Source of the DNA: Megalonaias nervosa
Lineage: Eukaryota; Mollusca; Bivalvia; Unionida; Unionidae
Length of the DNA: 64,000 bases
Direction of reading: 5' to 3'
Assembly (NCBI GenBank): GCA_016617855.1
Contig: JAECUM010000801.1
Coordinates: 1 to 64,000, forward strand
A program made the translations under genes and the position numbers. The notes under the pieces are model-generated. The model was not told where the DNA came from. It was given only the letters and a program-made list of their open reading frames with translations, and did not search any database. Positions 1-12,659 of the stretch are shown one piece after another (position 1 is the first letter of the stretch; each line of letters starts with the position of its first letter).

Positions 1-175
1 TATCTTAATGATGACTTCATCTTTAGAAAAGTATTTTTATCAGGATATAATAAAATAGATTAAACTAAAATTGTATAAAGTTGGAAGATAGTTTACATGC
101 AGCTGAGTTTCAATTGGGCACCAGTCCAAGGACAATGACCATTGTTTTTATGTTATTTACCATTTTTTCAGTGAG

Positions 176-209
176 GAGTTTGGACATATTAACTAATATG
201 TCCAAACTC
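176..209. repeat. Perfect 15-bp hairpin
   Basis: An inverted repeat with arms at 176-190 and 195-209 (left arm gagtttggacatatt) is perfectly complementary over 15 bp around a 4-nt loop (aact). It lies in otherwise unremarkable AT-rich sequence. It may be a tiny remnant of a transposon end pair or a chance palindrome; no flanking duplication was recognised. Confidence 0.75.
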
Positions 210-970
210 GCTATTAATTGTTACATTGTATGTATAGGTTCGATGCAGTATAAGTTAATGCCCCCATCGCTGTGTACATCCTCAGTTGGCTACTTAAACT
301 TCGCTGAATCATTCCTTGCTGACTAATGACAGTAATTATACAAGAAAGGCATAGTGGAATGGTATCATCAATCAATGATTGCATGTCCTCGCCCAGGTAA
401 AAGCGATGTTAGAAATGTTTTAAATAATGAATTAATATACTGATGTAAGTGTTGCTCTTGAATAAGTATTATTGCATAAATGTTGAAAAAATGCTTGTTG
501 CAGTGTTATCTGCTGCAATAGACAAGAGGATGATCTCTGTCGGTCAGGGTATTTTGGCAGTTAGCATTTTTCCATGCCTTGAGATACATCAGTCGGGTTT
601 TGATCCTGAAATAATTAGTGTTCATGAGCTCTTGGTATTTTTTTAAAGTCAGTTTTCTAAACTTGTTATCTGGTTATGCAAAAGTACATGAAAAATAAAC
701 AACCATTATAACTGAAGAATTACAGCATGAACTTGTGCTCATTTCGTTGTTATTTAAATATTCTGTATCTATTCCTGGAGGTAGTTAATATTTCCAATAT
801 ATTGTTACATACTTCTACAACAGTAGAATGGATGTGTTTATAAACCTTAAACATTTAAATAATGCAAGAAAATATTAAATGTTCTTCAAACGCTTTTCAT
901 CAGTATAAAGTAAATCCTATGTGTGAAAAATTCATAAATATTATACTTCATGCATGCACACAAACATAAG

Positions 971-1195
971 GAGGGCCCTGAGTGGCCGAGTGTTCTACAG
1001 CGCTCACCTTTACTGTTCACTGCCATCTCACCTCTGTCCGCGTGGGTTCTTGGGTTTGGCCAGTGTGGGTATGTGAGAAAACTTGCCAGTAGCTGTCAGG
1101 AGTTTCTTTTAACCTGGTTCTGCCTCCACCAGTTTGTCTGGCTGCAGTGTAAAGCCTATCTTTCACTGGAAAATAGGATTAAACCCACAAACAAC
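971..1195 (+). mobile_element. tRNA-derived SINE, family 1, near full length
   Basis: The 5' part resembles a tRNA-like head (class II, Leu/Ser-like). A box-A-like stretch is tggccgagtgttctacagcg and a box-B-like stretch is gtgggttcttggg. The body carries the blocks cactgccatctcacctctgt and tatgtgagaaaacttgccag, which recur at 18.7-18.84 kb on the other strand; the body also recurs at 5.04-5.19 kb. The 3' end runs into an A/C-rich tail. An open frame crosses it, but it is explained by the SINE. The family assignment rests only on the copies within this window. Confidence 0.7.
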
Positions 1196-1730
1196 AATAT
1201 ATATAAATACTCATATTATATACTTATTAAGTTAATACACTAAACTGATATATAATCCCCATTCTGATTAAATGTCCCTATCTCACACTATCTCCATTTT
1301 TGTGGGCTAATGTAACTTAAGCTTCAGGGAAGGAAAGAAATTATGACCTGGTAGTGTTCCTGTAGAATTAAGCAGAATTTTAAAAAGTGAGGAATCCCTT
1401 TCCATTACTCTTTTGATAAATCAAGATCGATGACAAACCCAGATTTGCCTGAGGCATTATTTTTGATTTCCCCGAAATAGCTGTTCATACTGTCATGTAC
1501 TATCTATTTAGTATCTATATAATTTGTGCTTAGCCCACTTCATTTTCACCTACAGTATGTTATGGATTGCTTAAAGTCTAAGGCAGAACTTGTCTGACCT
1601 CAAGTTGAGAGTGCTCGTAATTGACTCTTCAGTGTCAAGTTGGTTGAGATAGGATGTTAACTTCGATAGAGATGAAATTTATACTATGGCCCAGAGCAGC
1701 AGACAAAACTTTGAGCAAACAAGAATTTGG

Positions 1731-1754
1731 GTTGTTGTTGTTGTTGTTGTTGTT
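1731..1754. repeat. (GTT)n microsatellite
   Basis: About eight units of a gtt repeat, uninterrupted. No gene context. Confidence 0.9.
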
Positions 1755-2156
1755 ATGTGGTTTAATGCTATTTTTTGGCACAAGAATTTGTGTAGAATGA
1801 TTCACAATTAATTACATACAAAGTCTGTTCAGTTTCTTAATTTTTGCATTTAATTTAAAATTACACATTTCATCAAGTGTTTAAACACTGGCATCAACAA
1901 AGTTGATAAATTTCATGGTTTGAAAGAGTTTTCTATATTTCATCTATTGGATCAGCCCAGATTGGCAGCTGTGGTTTGTCCTCAGGCAAGCCACTTGACT
2001 TTCTTTCCATGACATGATACCTCCAGGTGTTACTTTACAATATTATAAATGAAAATTAATATTTTGTAATTTTATATTAAAAAAAAAATTATTTACAAAT
2101 GTACTGAAAGATCCAGATTGTTAACAGTTTTAGATTAATTGAATTAACAATGTAGG

Positions 2157-2160
<4 letters not shown>

Positions 2161-2227
<67 letters not shown>
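2161..2227. repeat. (TA)n microsatellite
   Basis: Roughly 33 uninterrupted TA units. Confidence 0.98.
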
Positions 2228-2230
<3 letters not shown>

Positions 2231-2526
2231 GTTGAAAAATTTAAAACTAGAACCTAAATGCTGAATGAGAAGTCATCTGATTAGCTGCCATTCCTGATCT
2301 CTTTTGTCCTCTATAGTAAATATGGCCATGAGTCGGCATTATTAGCGAAGTTTTACTTTTACAACAAAAGTAATGAACTTAATTAGAATACTTTTTTCCA
2401 GAACTACACAGTTATACCAGTTTGACAAATAACAGTAAAGTTACATTGCTTTATTTCCTCCACAAGTTGTAGGTGGATAATTATCAAAAGCAGTAGGGCA
2501 TATAAGATAATTTCACATGTAAGTTG

Positions 2527-3120
2527 TTAACTCATTAACCCCTGGAGGTTTTTGTCGTTTTCGCCTGAAATGCGAGTAGGAAACCCATTTGGGGGGCTAT
2601 TTCTGAATACATCCTAAAACATCGACCTCCAAGACATTTTCGGTTAACCTAATGCCTAGTTGTGTTAGAAACATCGTTTTTCATTGGCTATTTTGCCTGA
2701 GCATGAGCAGAAGGGTAAAAGCTGGACTTTTTTTTTTTTTCATGTCGAAACCACTCTTTATTCTAAATGCCCATCTTATCCTACTTTTTGCAAAGGTTCA
2801 CCTGCCTGTGTGCAGTTCAGACCGGTCTGTCTTAGATCTGAGGCCAAAAAGTCTAAAATCCAGACACAAAATCGGATTTCGACCTCGTGCGAATTTCGGC
2901 TGGAAAACACTCAGGTCCAAAAAGTTACGTTTTTCCGTCTTTATTTTGTAGTGCAACTAGAACATCCATATTATTTGGTATCATCGTAAAGCTACATCTG
3001 TCTACCTTTCTATAATACCACCCACTTTATTGTGTCCTACGTGACCTAGACGCTATAGAGCTCAGAAGTAGGCTACCACCTCCTGCCACGTAAACGCGGC
3101 GCCAGGGGTTAATGAGTTAA
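2527..3120. mobile_element. TTAA-flanked MITE, copy A (piggyBac-like)
   Basis: This is the best-preserved of four related copies (others at 22488-23112, 30718-31326 and 43840-44470). The left end reads ttaactcattaacccctgg and the right end is its exact reverse complement, ccaggggttaatgagttaa, so the terminal inverted repeats are at least 19 bp including TTAA. TTAA at both outer borders matches the target duplication of piggyBac-superfamily elements. The 594-bp interior has no transposase frame; two overlapping short frames inside are shadows. It is therefore a non-autonomous element, and the superfamily call is inferred from the TTAA target only. Confidence 0.85.
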
Positions 3121-5035
3121 GTGAGCAAGCCATTTAGGCTGGATTTCAGAGTAGGTTTGCAATGGGAAATTTTTTAGTTTATTTCTGCCCTTGTTAACAC
3201 ACGCAAACATAGTTTCAACCTGCAAATTCTCTTTGGAAGGAAATTGTTAAAATAATATTTTTGCAAAGAAGTTTTGCATTTGTATTGCCAAAGGAAGTAA
3301 GCCTATATACAAAAAGGATAGATATAAAAAATAAGAGGTTAGTTTCATTTTAAATTAGAACATACAGGCAGTAAAACAAAATACTACTAATTATGGGAAT
3401 TTAACTCCATTTAGTTTTGTTGAAAATGTCAAAAATATAGGCTTTTGCATGAGTGCTCATTTGAATTGAAATTTATGACATGAGATGAATAATTTCCTTC
3501 TTTTGTGAGCTTTGGTGAGTAATAGATTGAACTTCTTCAACAAGTTTCATCAATTTTGTTTGCAATCAGTACAAATGCAAGATTCCATTTTGTAGTATTA
3601 CATAGAATACTGATTTTATTATACCAGACTGCAGTGTAGTGAAATTACTTCAAAATATATTCAAATGCCTCTGTTCATAGGTCTTTCTTGGCACAATGTT
3701 ATGATATTTTTTTATGTCATGAGGTGTTATTATGAGTGTTAAATGTAACAATTATGATATGAGTATATAAACATATACAGTAGTCCTGTAGTAAATTGAT
3801 TTTTATGTCTGTTTTAAGTTTCATCATAACCACACCAAGTGTGCCATACATTGTGTTTCCAGCTATTTTAAAAATATTTGCACAGATGGAGATTTTAGTG
3901 GAATTTAGTACATCCATCAGATTTTAATATTATTTTTTTGTATTGCCAATAATAACATGGCAGATATCTATTACTAGTATTTGCATATGAGAAAGCAAAT
4001 AAAACAAAAATAAACTTAAATGTTCCTTTTTTTCATGATGGTCTCTAATGTATTAAGGAAATGTCAAAGTGATACAGTTCCGTGACGTTACGTGTAAAAA
4101 ATTGTTTCAATACCTTTTTATAATATTTTGATGTCTTTCCCATACACATTGTGCCTTTCTCAGGCTATACAAAATGTATTTATGCCACTCTGATACACTG
4201 TAAACCTGTTAGACCTGTCAAGGTTTGTGTGTCATTATTTGAGACATGGCTCAATTACAATGATGCTCTTCATAGGTGTTGACAAAACCATCAAAGGGTT
4301 TTGTAACACTAACATGAACCATTAATATCAATTGACAAATACCATTTTTGTACTACTTGGCCATTATAATACACATTTACCATATATATCATATGATAAG
4401 TCCATGCATAATTTCACAAAAGACGGAAAATATTAACTAAAGATATGGATACATCTGTTTATAAGCCAACCAAGATATTTTTTCTTTTACCACAAGATAA
4501 GGAATTGTTTTTATAATATAAAGGCTCTGATTACCTTTTTTTTGACAAATCAGGGCAAGATTTTTTTTTTCAAGCTATAATCTTGACCTTAAATCCCACC
4601 CCCACCCCTGAAAACTAATTCATGAGATGCAGTAATGGACAAATGGTTAGATAGGTTGAGGGAATTAGTGGTATATGATTATTTAATATTGTCCATATAA
4701 CCTTGATTTTTCAGTTGATATATCTCTATATATGAATGTGTTCTGGTCATAGTTTTAAGTGTGTACAGTGAATTATGGCCCTACATGTACATGCCATCAC
4801 TGCAGGCAAGGAGTGATTTATTGAAATTGTGGAAGGTAAATTTGTAAAGTCCTCCAAGGTCTTTAAAATGACCCATCTGTATAATGTTCACAAGAGATAA
4901 CAAGATGGTATTTCACATGGCTTGTTTATCTGCCACTTGTGAGAAATAAATTGTCTCAATTTGTTATTTACTATAATTGCATTGAATAAGTTGATAATGA
5001 AATCTAGCAAGTGCCATTTTGAGTGAGTTTACTGC
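3121..5035. other. AT-rich stretch, nothing recognised
   Basis: No exon with convincing splice borders, RNA gene or repeat was recognised. Short frames on both strands look random. T-runs and A-runs are common. Confidence 0.5.
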
Positions 5036-5190
5036 TCGACCAACATGGTTATGTGAGAAAGTTTGCTTGTAGCTTCCTGTGGGATGGTGGTTCTCTCAGG
5101 GGTCTTTCTGGGTTCTCCCTCCACCAAATACACTGAGTGCTATGTAGAGCCTATCATGTGCTGAAAAATGGTGTTAAAACCCTTAGAAAC
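5036..5190 (+). mobile_element. SINE family 1, 5'-truncated copy
   Basis: It matches the body of the element at 971-1195, starting around the block tggttatgtgagaaagtttg and continuing through ctccctccacca, gtagagcctatc and the A-rich 3' end. The tRNA-like head is missing, as expected for a 5'-truncated retrotransposed copy. Confidence 0.6.
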
Positions 5191-5979
5191 CTCCAGGACT
5201 TTTGTTTGCAGCAGGGTCTCAAACTATTTGGAATGCTCAAATAATGGTGGTTTTAATGCATAAATAAACCCAAAAACAATGACTAGTAGCATTTGAAATT
5301 TATATTTTCACTGCCAATAGTGGTCTTTTCCACAATGACTGCTTTTCAACACTACTTTCAAAGTCAGCAGTTTGGTCATTCTAGATATGGAAAAGTCAAT
5401 GGTATGGTGCAAAATAATGAGGTGAGAGAGAACACAATAAAAAATCGAGGGAATGCATGTTACTGATATGTGGCGAGTGCAAAAAAAGTTAGGAAATGCT
5501 ATTCCCACACGTCTCATCAGCACTACACACCTGGGAAAAGCCCAACTTTAATATATAGACTCAAGGTGAGTTATTCATCTAACACCTTTTGCTGCTTATT
5601 GGAATGTGCAAGGTAATTAGAGCAGACTGGTTACTCAAATATTACAGTACTATAACATGTCTCTTCCAAAACTGGTTTACAGTGTATTCCTTCAATGCAA
5701 GATGGCATATGCACAATCAAATAGTGTTCAGTTTATCATTACTATGCAAATCAGGGTTATACATTTTGGGATTAAGGATGTATTTGATGCTTTCTTGCCT
5801 GAAATTGTCTCAAGTTATCTGGTAGGACAGTCTATAGACAGACTGAAAAAATTTGCAGCTCCATATAAGAAATTACCTATTCAGAGACATTGGGTGATGC
5901 AGTTTTCAGGCCCAATCATGAACCAACAGTGGTATCAACATGGCATTTTTACTAAAAGATTTCTTGTCATGTCTGGTTG

Positions 5980-6620
5980 GTCCTAAATTAAAATGGAACC
6001 AGTCTGACTACAATATGGCTGCCATGTTGACCATCGTGAATATCTTGTTGTAACTGTTTCTTCTATTAGTCAATACAACAACTAATCCTGAATGATCAAT
6101 CTTATAGCATTTGGTTTTCAGTTAAAGATTCTTATGATGTCTAGTTGGTGCTCAATGAAGTGGCTTTGACAACACTTTTGACAAAGTATTGTCTATCTAA
6201 TGCAGAGCTTTTCCCAAAGATACACTGAGGCAGACAAACAAGGAGGAGCTGCGCAAGTATTAGACCCATGACCCTTGAGAAAGGGTCCAGATTTAACATC
6301 CAACATGGCCACCATAGCTATCTTGAAAATCTTGTTATTGCTGTTTCTCCAGAATGGATGGTTGTATTGACGTGAGATCTTCACTTTAAAATTTTATGCT
6401 ATGTAGCCATGGTGAATGTCTTGAAAATCATTTTTCCACTTGAAGGAATGTGATCGTGTTGACATGGGGTTTTTGTTTACATTTTATGTAGTTGGTCCTA
6501 AAGGTAAATGATGATATGACCTTCCCAAATTTTAAAAATTTTGTTGCAGCTACTTCTGAACAACAGCCATACCAACAAAAATTTTTTTCTTGCAGTGTAA
6601 AGTTGATGGTCATACTGAAA
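5980..6620. repeat. Diverged dispersed repeat, group 1
   Basis: The stretch repeats loosely related phrases such as tggtcctaaattaaaatgg, aatatggctgccatgttga, atcttgttgtaactgtttct and atggatggttgtattgacgt. The same phrases, in the same order, occur at about 24700-25020 and 60365-60815. It looks like an old, internally periodic repeat of roughly 150-200 bp units. No coding potential was seen. Confidence 0.55.
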
Positions 6621-6689
6621 ATCTAAATATGACTACTTCTTAATGTATGATCCTGTTAACATAGGGTTTTCACTTGAACACAATAGTGG

Positions 6690-6795
6690 TACAGTGAAAC
6701 CCCTCTATAACAAGCTTCATTATAATGTGTTTGTAATGTGGCATCCAAATGTAACAACAATTTCACCCATTTCTTGAACTATATCACAGAGATTT
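6690..6795. repeat. Possible DNA transposon end remnant
   Basis: The phrase acagtgaaacccctctataa resembles terminal repeats of Tc1/mariner-pogo type elements in marine invertebrates. Only one end was recognised, so this is weak and based on general resemblance. Confidence 0.25.
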
Positions 6796-7560
6796 AGTAC
6801 CAGAATAAACAAGAATTTAAATTATTTAATTAGGCAAGATTTGTTTTATTCTTTAAGTAAAATAAATGCCTTGTCACTGCATTTTTCATTACATAATAAA
6901 GATGTTGAAACTTTCTATTTGTGAATGTTCGTTTGAATTTTGTCAGTGGTCAGTTGTACAGGAAATGCTTGTTATACACCAATTTGATTCATATATCTTC
7001 CTTTTTAATGCTGTTTATAATGAAGAAATAGCATTCAACTTGTGCCACTATACTCGTTTTATGCCATCACTAGCGCCATGTGCTGTGACTTGCATTCAGC
7101 TCATGTGCATATTATATTTATTAATTTGTTTGAAAATTATGCATAAATGAACATGAAAACTTTGAGGTATAATTTGCCCAGGAACGTCTTTAATTTACAA
7201 GTGTCCTATGGGAAAATTACTGTCATTTACGCCATAACTTCAAGAATGTATCGCTGGTATAAATCAAGTGTTACCTGTAGTTCGATCTTCCTTTATATTT
7301 CAAAGGCATCAGCTCTTTTAAAAGCTGACAATTGTTCAGCAAATTATTATTTAACCATTAACAATGAAGGCATTAAATCTTATTTGTGTTTTGTTTGAAT
7401 GCATCTTATGTATAATCCTTGCTCAGTCCAGGTAAACAATAGCCAGCAGGTGCTAAGTACTGTCCAGCTACTATACACAGTCAAGCAATAAACCAATGTA
7501 GTGGCATAAAAAAGGCTCTCACCCAGAGTTAATGATAAAAATTAATTCTCCTAATTAATT

Positions 7561-7651
7561 TCTGATCAAAGTCATTTAATTGCCCTAGCTAGTTAAGTAA
7601 TTGCTGATCAAAGTCAGTTAATTGCATAATTGTTAAGTAATTGTTGATCAA
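7561..7651. repeat. Short tandem repeat, about 41-bp unit
   Basis: Just over two copies of a unit beginning ctgatcaaagtca and ending gttaagtaattg, with several mismatches. Confidence 0.7.
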
Positions 7652-9960
7652 AGAAAATCTTGCAGCTTCAGATTGTTTAAATTATCTGGCATTGCTTTAT
7701 AAGAACATCAAAAACCTGTCATCATACCTATGTGGCCGAGTCATTTTGTAAGACCAGATACCAGTCATAAATCAACTGACAGAGTGAATCACTAAATTGT
7801 CCATTCCCATAGAAAAATGATTCCATTTGTTCCTTAACAGTTATTTATTCTTTAGTCCAAAGAATTACATACAATATTCAGATTTGTATGGAGTTTAGCA
7901 GAGAAAATTGAGTGGTTTGAAGTTAGCTGAGAAACTGTTGTGGTTTGAAATTTATACAGATAATGCCTGATGAACTCGATACATACTGTAAGTGCCATTA
8001 TGTTATGCAGTGCCTGGTTTGGTTATCAGTATCTTGGAGATGATTGACCAGTGTTATTGCCTAGATCAAGCAATTAATAAGATAAAATATGAAATTAATG
8101 GATGGAATAACTGAGATCTGAGCAGAGATATAGAATAGGACATGATCCCCCATATCTAAAATATAACAATTTAATCAATTACATAAAAAAATTTTAATTG
8201 AACACATCATTTAAAGGATTCACTTTCTCTCAGAAATAGAATTACAAAATTTATAAGAAATGCAATTAGCCATTCTGTTATACCGATATATAAATTTCAT
8301 CATGGAATCGAGTGAAAAAATGAACTCTGTGCTCAGCATGCTGGTATAACCATGTTGCTTTCAGTCCTCTCAAATTCAGTGTCGATGACAGGTCAGATTG
8401 CTGCATTCCTTTTTCTCTTTTATCTCTCCAGCCTCTTCTTATCATCAACCTTAACTTGGCTGTCTGCTCTCTTTTCCCATTGCATAGTACAAATATGGAG
8501 CTATTTTTCCTTCAAATAAATAAAATGCAACCTACAAATTTGTCAGGTGTTTCTTTTCTGGCGTTGAAAAATATTCTCACTCCTGTTATGTTGTATATCA
8601 TCATAACTCAACAGATTAAGGTTAATATGGCCCATTAGCAACTTGATAAACACACGACCCTGTCATCATCAAATTAATGTCTTGTTTCTGGCTATCTGCC
8701 ACATTCCTAACTGGAACCATGATATAACTAGACCTCTTTGATAAAATTGTTACATCCTACTGAGGGCTATAAATCACTAGCTGAACAATGTCGGTCAACA
8801 GGCATTGCTAATACAAGCACCATTGGTTCTCGGTTGAAAAAAATTCACAACTTAATTATGTTAATGGACTTCACTCCATGTCCTATTACATTACTTGATA
8901 ACTAACAATTCCTTGACTTAACGTTTCCAGATATAGTAAAATCAGTTCCTAGCATACATGATACATATAATTTAAGACAGATAAATTCACATATTCACAC
9001 AATTTACATCAGAAGTAATGCATGAAATCCCTAGAATACATGAGTCATATAACATTCATGACAAATGCATGCAAACCATTAGCTTCTGAATTCACAGAAA
9101 ATTGATGTATGAATTGAAAATTAGCAGATTGAACAAATAATTACAAACTTATATCAGTGAACATATTGAAGGTGATTGAGACAAACCTTGTGCTTTTCCA
9201 AGACTTGCTCCCTTTTCTGTGCACTTGAATTTCGCTTCCCCATGTTCTCAACTTTCTAGACACCTGTCCCTTGGACAATTTAATGATAAAAGCACTTTTT
9301 ACTGATCTCTGAGTCATCTTCTTGGCTTCCCACAGAAACTTCGACTAATTTTGCAAGGGAGATTTCTTAAAACCTTGAATTTCATCTTGGAAAACACCCC
9401 CACCCCATATAGCTTAGCCAGTCAGGATTAACTTTATCTAACCACTAAACATTTAACATTACTATCGAAGCTAGAACAATTCTCTATTCCATCTGTATCA
9501 ATAAATTGTCTGGAAAAACTTGTTTTGTAATACTTATTTCTAAATAGCAAAAATTTTCTTTGGATTGTCTCCACTTTGTTGTTTTCTTATACTTAACTGC
9601 AAGTTAAAATTTCTCTTTGACCATTATCTCAGCGGGTCCTAATTAAAAATAAATCATGTCCCCAAACAGTAGCCTCATATCCACCACAGGCTGGCGATTT
9701 ATTGCAGGTCCAGCCAAAATAGCAAAATTAATTTTTATGTGTCAAGCTGACCACGACAAAATGCACTGCAAGAGCATCTACAGTTTTTTCACTCTTACAC
9801 ATACACATACATGTGCATTCAGTTGGAAACATAAACATTTTTTATATTACTCTATGTTGTTTTTGGAATATATTTTGGCATTGAATTTAGACATTTAATT
9901 ATCTATGCAAAAATAACTAACACATTTGCTTCTTTGTGCACATTTTCAATGAAATTGTTA
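7652..9960. other. AT-rich stretch, nothing recognised
   Basis: Short open frames only. No exon borders, RNA gene or repeat was recognised. Confidence 0.5.
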
Positions 9961-10560
9961 TGGATTAAATGCTATGGAATTATTATATATTAAATGCTTT
10001 GGAACTATTATATATTAAATGCTATGGAATTATTATGGATTAAATGCTATGGAATTATTATATTTTAAATGCTATGGAATTACTATATATTAAATGCTAT
10101 GGAATTTATATATTAAATGCTATGGAATTAGTATGGATTAAATGCTATGGGAATTATTATATATTAAATGCTTTGGAATTATTATATATTAAATGCTATG
10201 GAATTACTATATATTAAATGCTATGGAATTAGTATGGATTAAATGCTATGGAATTATTATAGATTAAATGCTATGGAATTATTATATATTAAATGCTGTG
10301 GAATTACTATATATTAAATGCTATGGAATTAGTATGGATTAAATGCTATGGAATTATTATAGATTAAATGCTATGGAATTAGTATGGATTAAATGCTATG
10401 GAATTAGTATGGATTAAATGCTATGGAATTAGTATGGACTAAATGCTGAATTAGTATAGATTAAATGCTTTGGAATTACTATGGATTATTATTATGGATT
10501 AAATGCTGTGGAATTATTATTTATTAAATGGCATGGAATTATTTTGAATTAAATGCTTTG
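9960..10560. repeat. 25-bp minisatellite, about 24 units
   Basis: The basic unit is close to gctatggaattattatggat followed by taaat. The variable part alternates between tatggat and tatatat, and some units are shortened or have the trinucleotide lost. The array is old enough to show variant units but stays in register for about 600 bp. Confidence 0.95.
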
Positions 10561-11950
10561 GATGCAATGAAGTCAGTATATATTTGAACACAATCATGTA
10601 GTGCTTTGAAAAAAAAACATGGATTGCTTGACACACAGAACCACACTGAATCTAGATCATGCCCCTCCCACATTCTAAGTGAGTTCCCCATCTGGCTTGT
10701 CAAAATAAAAAGTAGTGATTTCTACTTTGCCTGTTAAAACCATTCTCATGCTGATGAAATGTGAGAACCAAGCATTGATAAACACTTGCAAAGAATGACA
10801 TGCTATATACATGAATGTAACAATGCATTGTTCTCTACTGAAAAGCAAATATGAAATTACTGTGTTTTTACTATTTCTCATTGAATATGTTCTTATTTAA
10901 GACTAACCGTGCCAATGAAGCAATAATCCCCACCCCTCTTTCCCTATTCTTGATTGATGTAGGGGATACACATGCATCATTCTCTTTTGTTAACTGACTT
11001 GTTGCACTGTTGCATAAGTTACATAGACGATGGCACTCTCTAGCCCCCAACCATGATGTTATATTGGGGCTTCACTGTACATAGCTGATTCTGAATGGAG
11101 TTGATTGCTCATCTATCAACATGTATTGCATCAGGTTCAAGGTCAAAAGCCATGACAGAAAATGTACTGCATTTAAGATACTTTGTGAACATGTCATCTG
11201 TTACATGTAAGAAAATATTTGATCAAATTTGGTATGTTTATTAGAGATGCTTCAGTCAACAGCAGTTGACAAAATAAATGAACAAAATAATCAGAATTCC
11301 ATTGTGACAAACTATTGGTGACAGTCTTTTATGCCTCTTTATTATTTGTGCTGAAATTGCATAATTATTCATGATATGCATAAACAAACATGTCCTCAAC
11401 GATACAATGTAACAATCTTCTACACACCAATGAAATGGCCTGTTTTATCAATTGACGAATAACTGCATTTGGAAGACAAATTTTCATTCGCTCAATCGAA
11501 CAGCATGAAAGGTTATGTTAGTCACAATGGTAAGAAACTTTACTTGTGCTTGCAGTGACTGGTTGTAATGTGTCAAATTTTGAAGAAGTACTGGATCCTA
11601 AAGTTGAATAAATTGTGCATTAAAATTTTATCATAGTCAAGCCAGAAAAGTCTTTGAGAAAGTTCACTTTGATATTTCCCTTGTTTCATCTGTGAAACAT
11701 AAAAGGGCATACGTTTAAGCTTCAGTGGAATTTACCCAGTCATCGTAACGGTATATTGGCAGAGAGTACATTAGAACTACAACCATATCTGTAAAGGACC
11801 TTATGATAAATAATTAATCTTCAGAGTAAAGTTAATTGCATCATATCCTAGGCTGTCAAAATCTGATGAAAGACATGATTATTCTGGGGAAAATTTAGGA
11901 ACAGTTGCTTTCAAATTGTCAGTTAAAATTAAGGCGTACACTTTAGAAAT
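10561..11950. other. AT-rich stretch, nothing recognised
   Basis: No feature with support was found on either strand. Confidence 0.5.
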
Positions 11951-11959
11951 AATGGGGAA

Positions 11960-12648
11960 TTTAAGGTAGCGACTTGGCTCAGAATTCTTTAGTCAGAAAT
12001 TTGCTTGAGAGAAGTCAGGTTGACTCCAGAGGAAACCCTCAAGAAGAGTTTTCCTTCGTTAACAAAGTAAAGAGGCCAGATAGCTCTCTTGAAAGGAAAA
12101 GACAGGTTATAGTGCTAGGACGCACGATTATGTGGAAAAGAAACAGCATTAAGGGAACAGCTTTGTATATCCTCCCCGAGAAACCCGATGAGGACAGTCC
12201 AAGAGGGAAGTCCGCAAATAGAGAGTTCAGAATAGAAGCGTCAAGAGGAAGAACCCAGCATACACGCAGGACGTGGAATACACAAAGTCAAGAGAGAACG
12301 ACGCCAGGTGATGCAAGTCAGGCGTGGACATTGTACTCTTTTCACCACTCCTTACTATGATGAACGAATCCGTAAATTGAACACTGCTATTAAATTCCAT
12401 TAATGTAAATCGGTTGAATTGTAATTGCAATTTTAGTTTATGTATTAATTAAATTTATTTTATTTTTGTTGTTTAAGGGGGCTCGTATTTGTTTTATTTC
12501 TTCTCAACAGTCTTGCTCAGTTCTCTGTCAATGTTCTATCTATCTATTCACACTGGGCAATAACATCGAGGGAGGCCATCCCCTATATAACGATTGGCAA
12601 ATCATTAACAGAGGGGCACACACATGTGTCACATCCCCCCCCGTTACA
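11960..12648 (-). mobile_element. LTR-like retroelement fragment (candidate)
   Basis: Read on the minus strand, a segment starting at 12648 opens with tgtaacgggggggatgtgac, the usual TG...C-rich start of many LTRs. It continues with a TATA-like box (gttatataggggatgg) and then an aataaa signal near 12490. A matching inverted end could be tgtaaatcgg at 12403 on the + strand, giving an LTR of about 246 bp. The neighbouring 11974-12360 has higher GC than its surroundings and holds a 128-codon + strand frame without recognisable domains. No target duplication or primer-binding site was confirmed, and no gag or pol was found. Confidence 0.35.
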
Positions 12649-12659
12649 CTGGTTAAGTA

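Noticed and set aside
2652..2989. Two overlapping frames of about 100 codons
   Set aside because: Both lie within MITE copy A and are not kept open in copies C and D.
5657..5986. 109-codon + frame
   Set aside because: It overlaps another frame in a different register and runs into the group 1 repeat; no recognised domain.
11974..12360. 128-codon + strand frame as a real gene
   Set aside because: No recognised domain, no splice or promoter context, and it adjoins LTR-like sequence. It is kept only as part of the LTR-like candidate.
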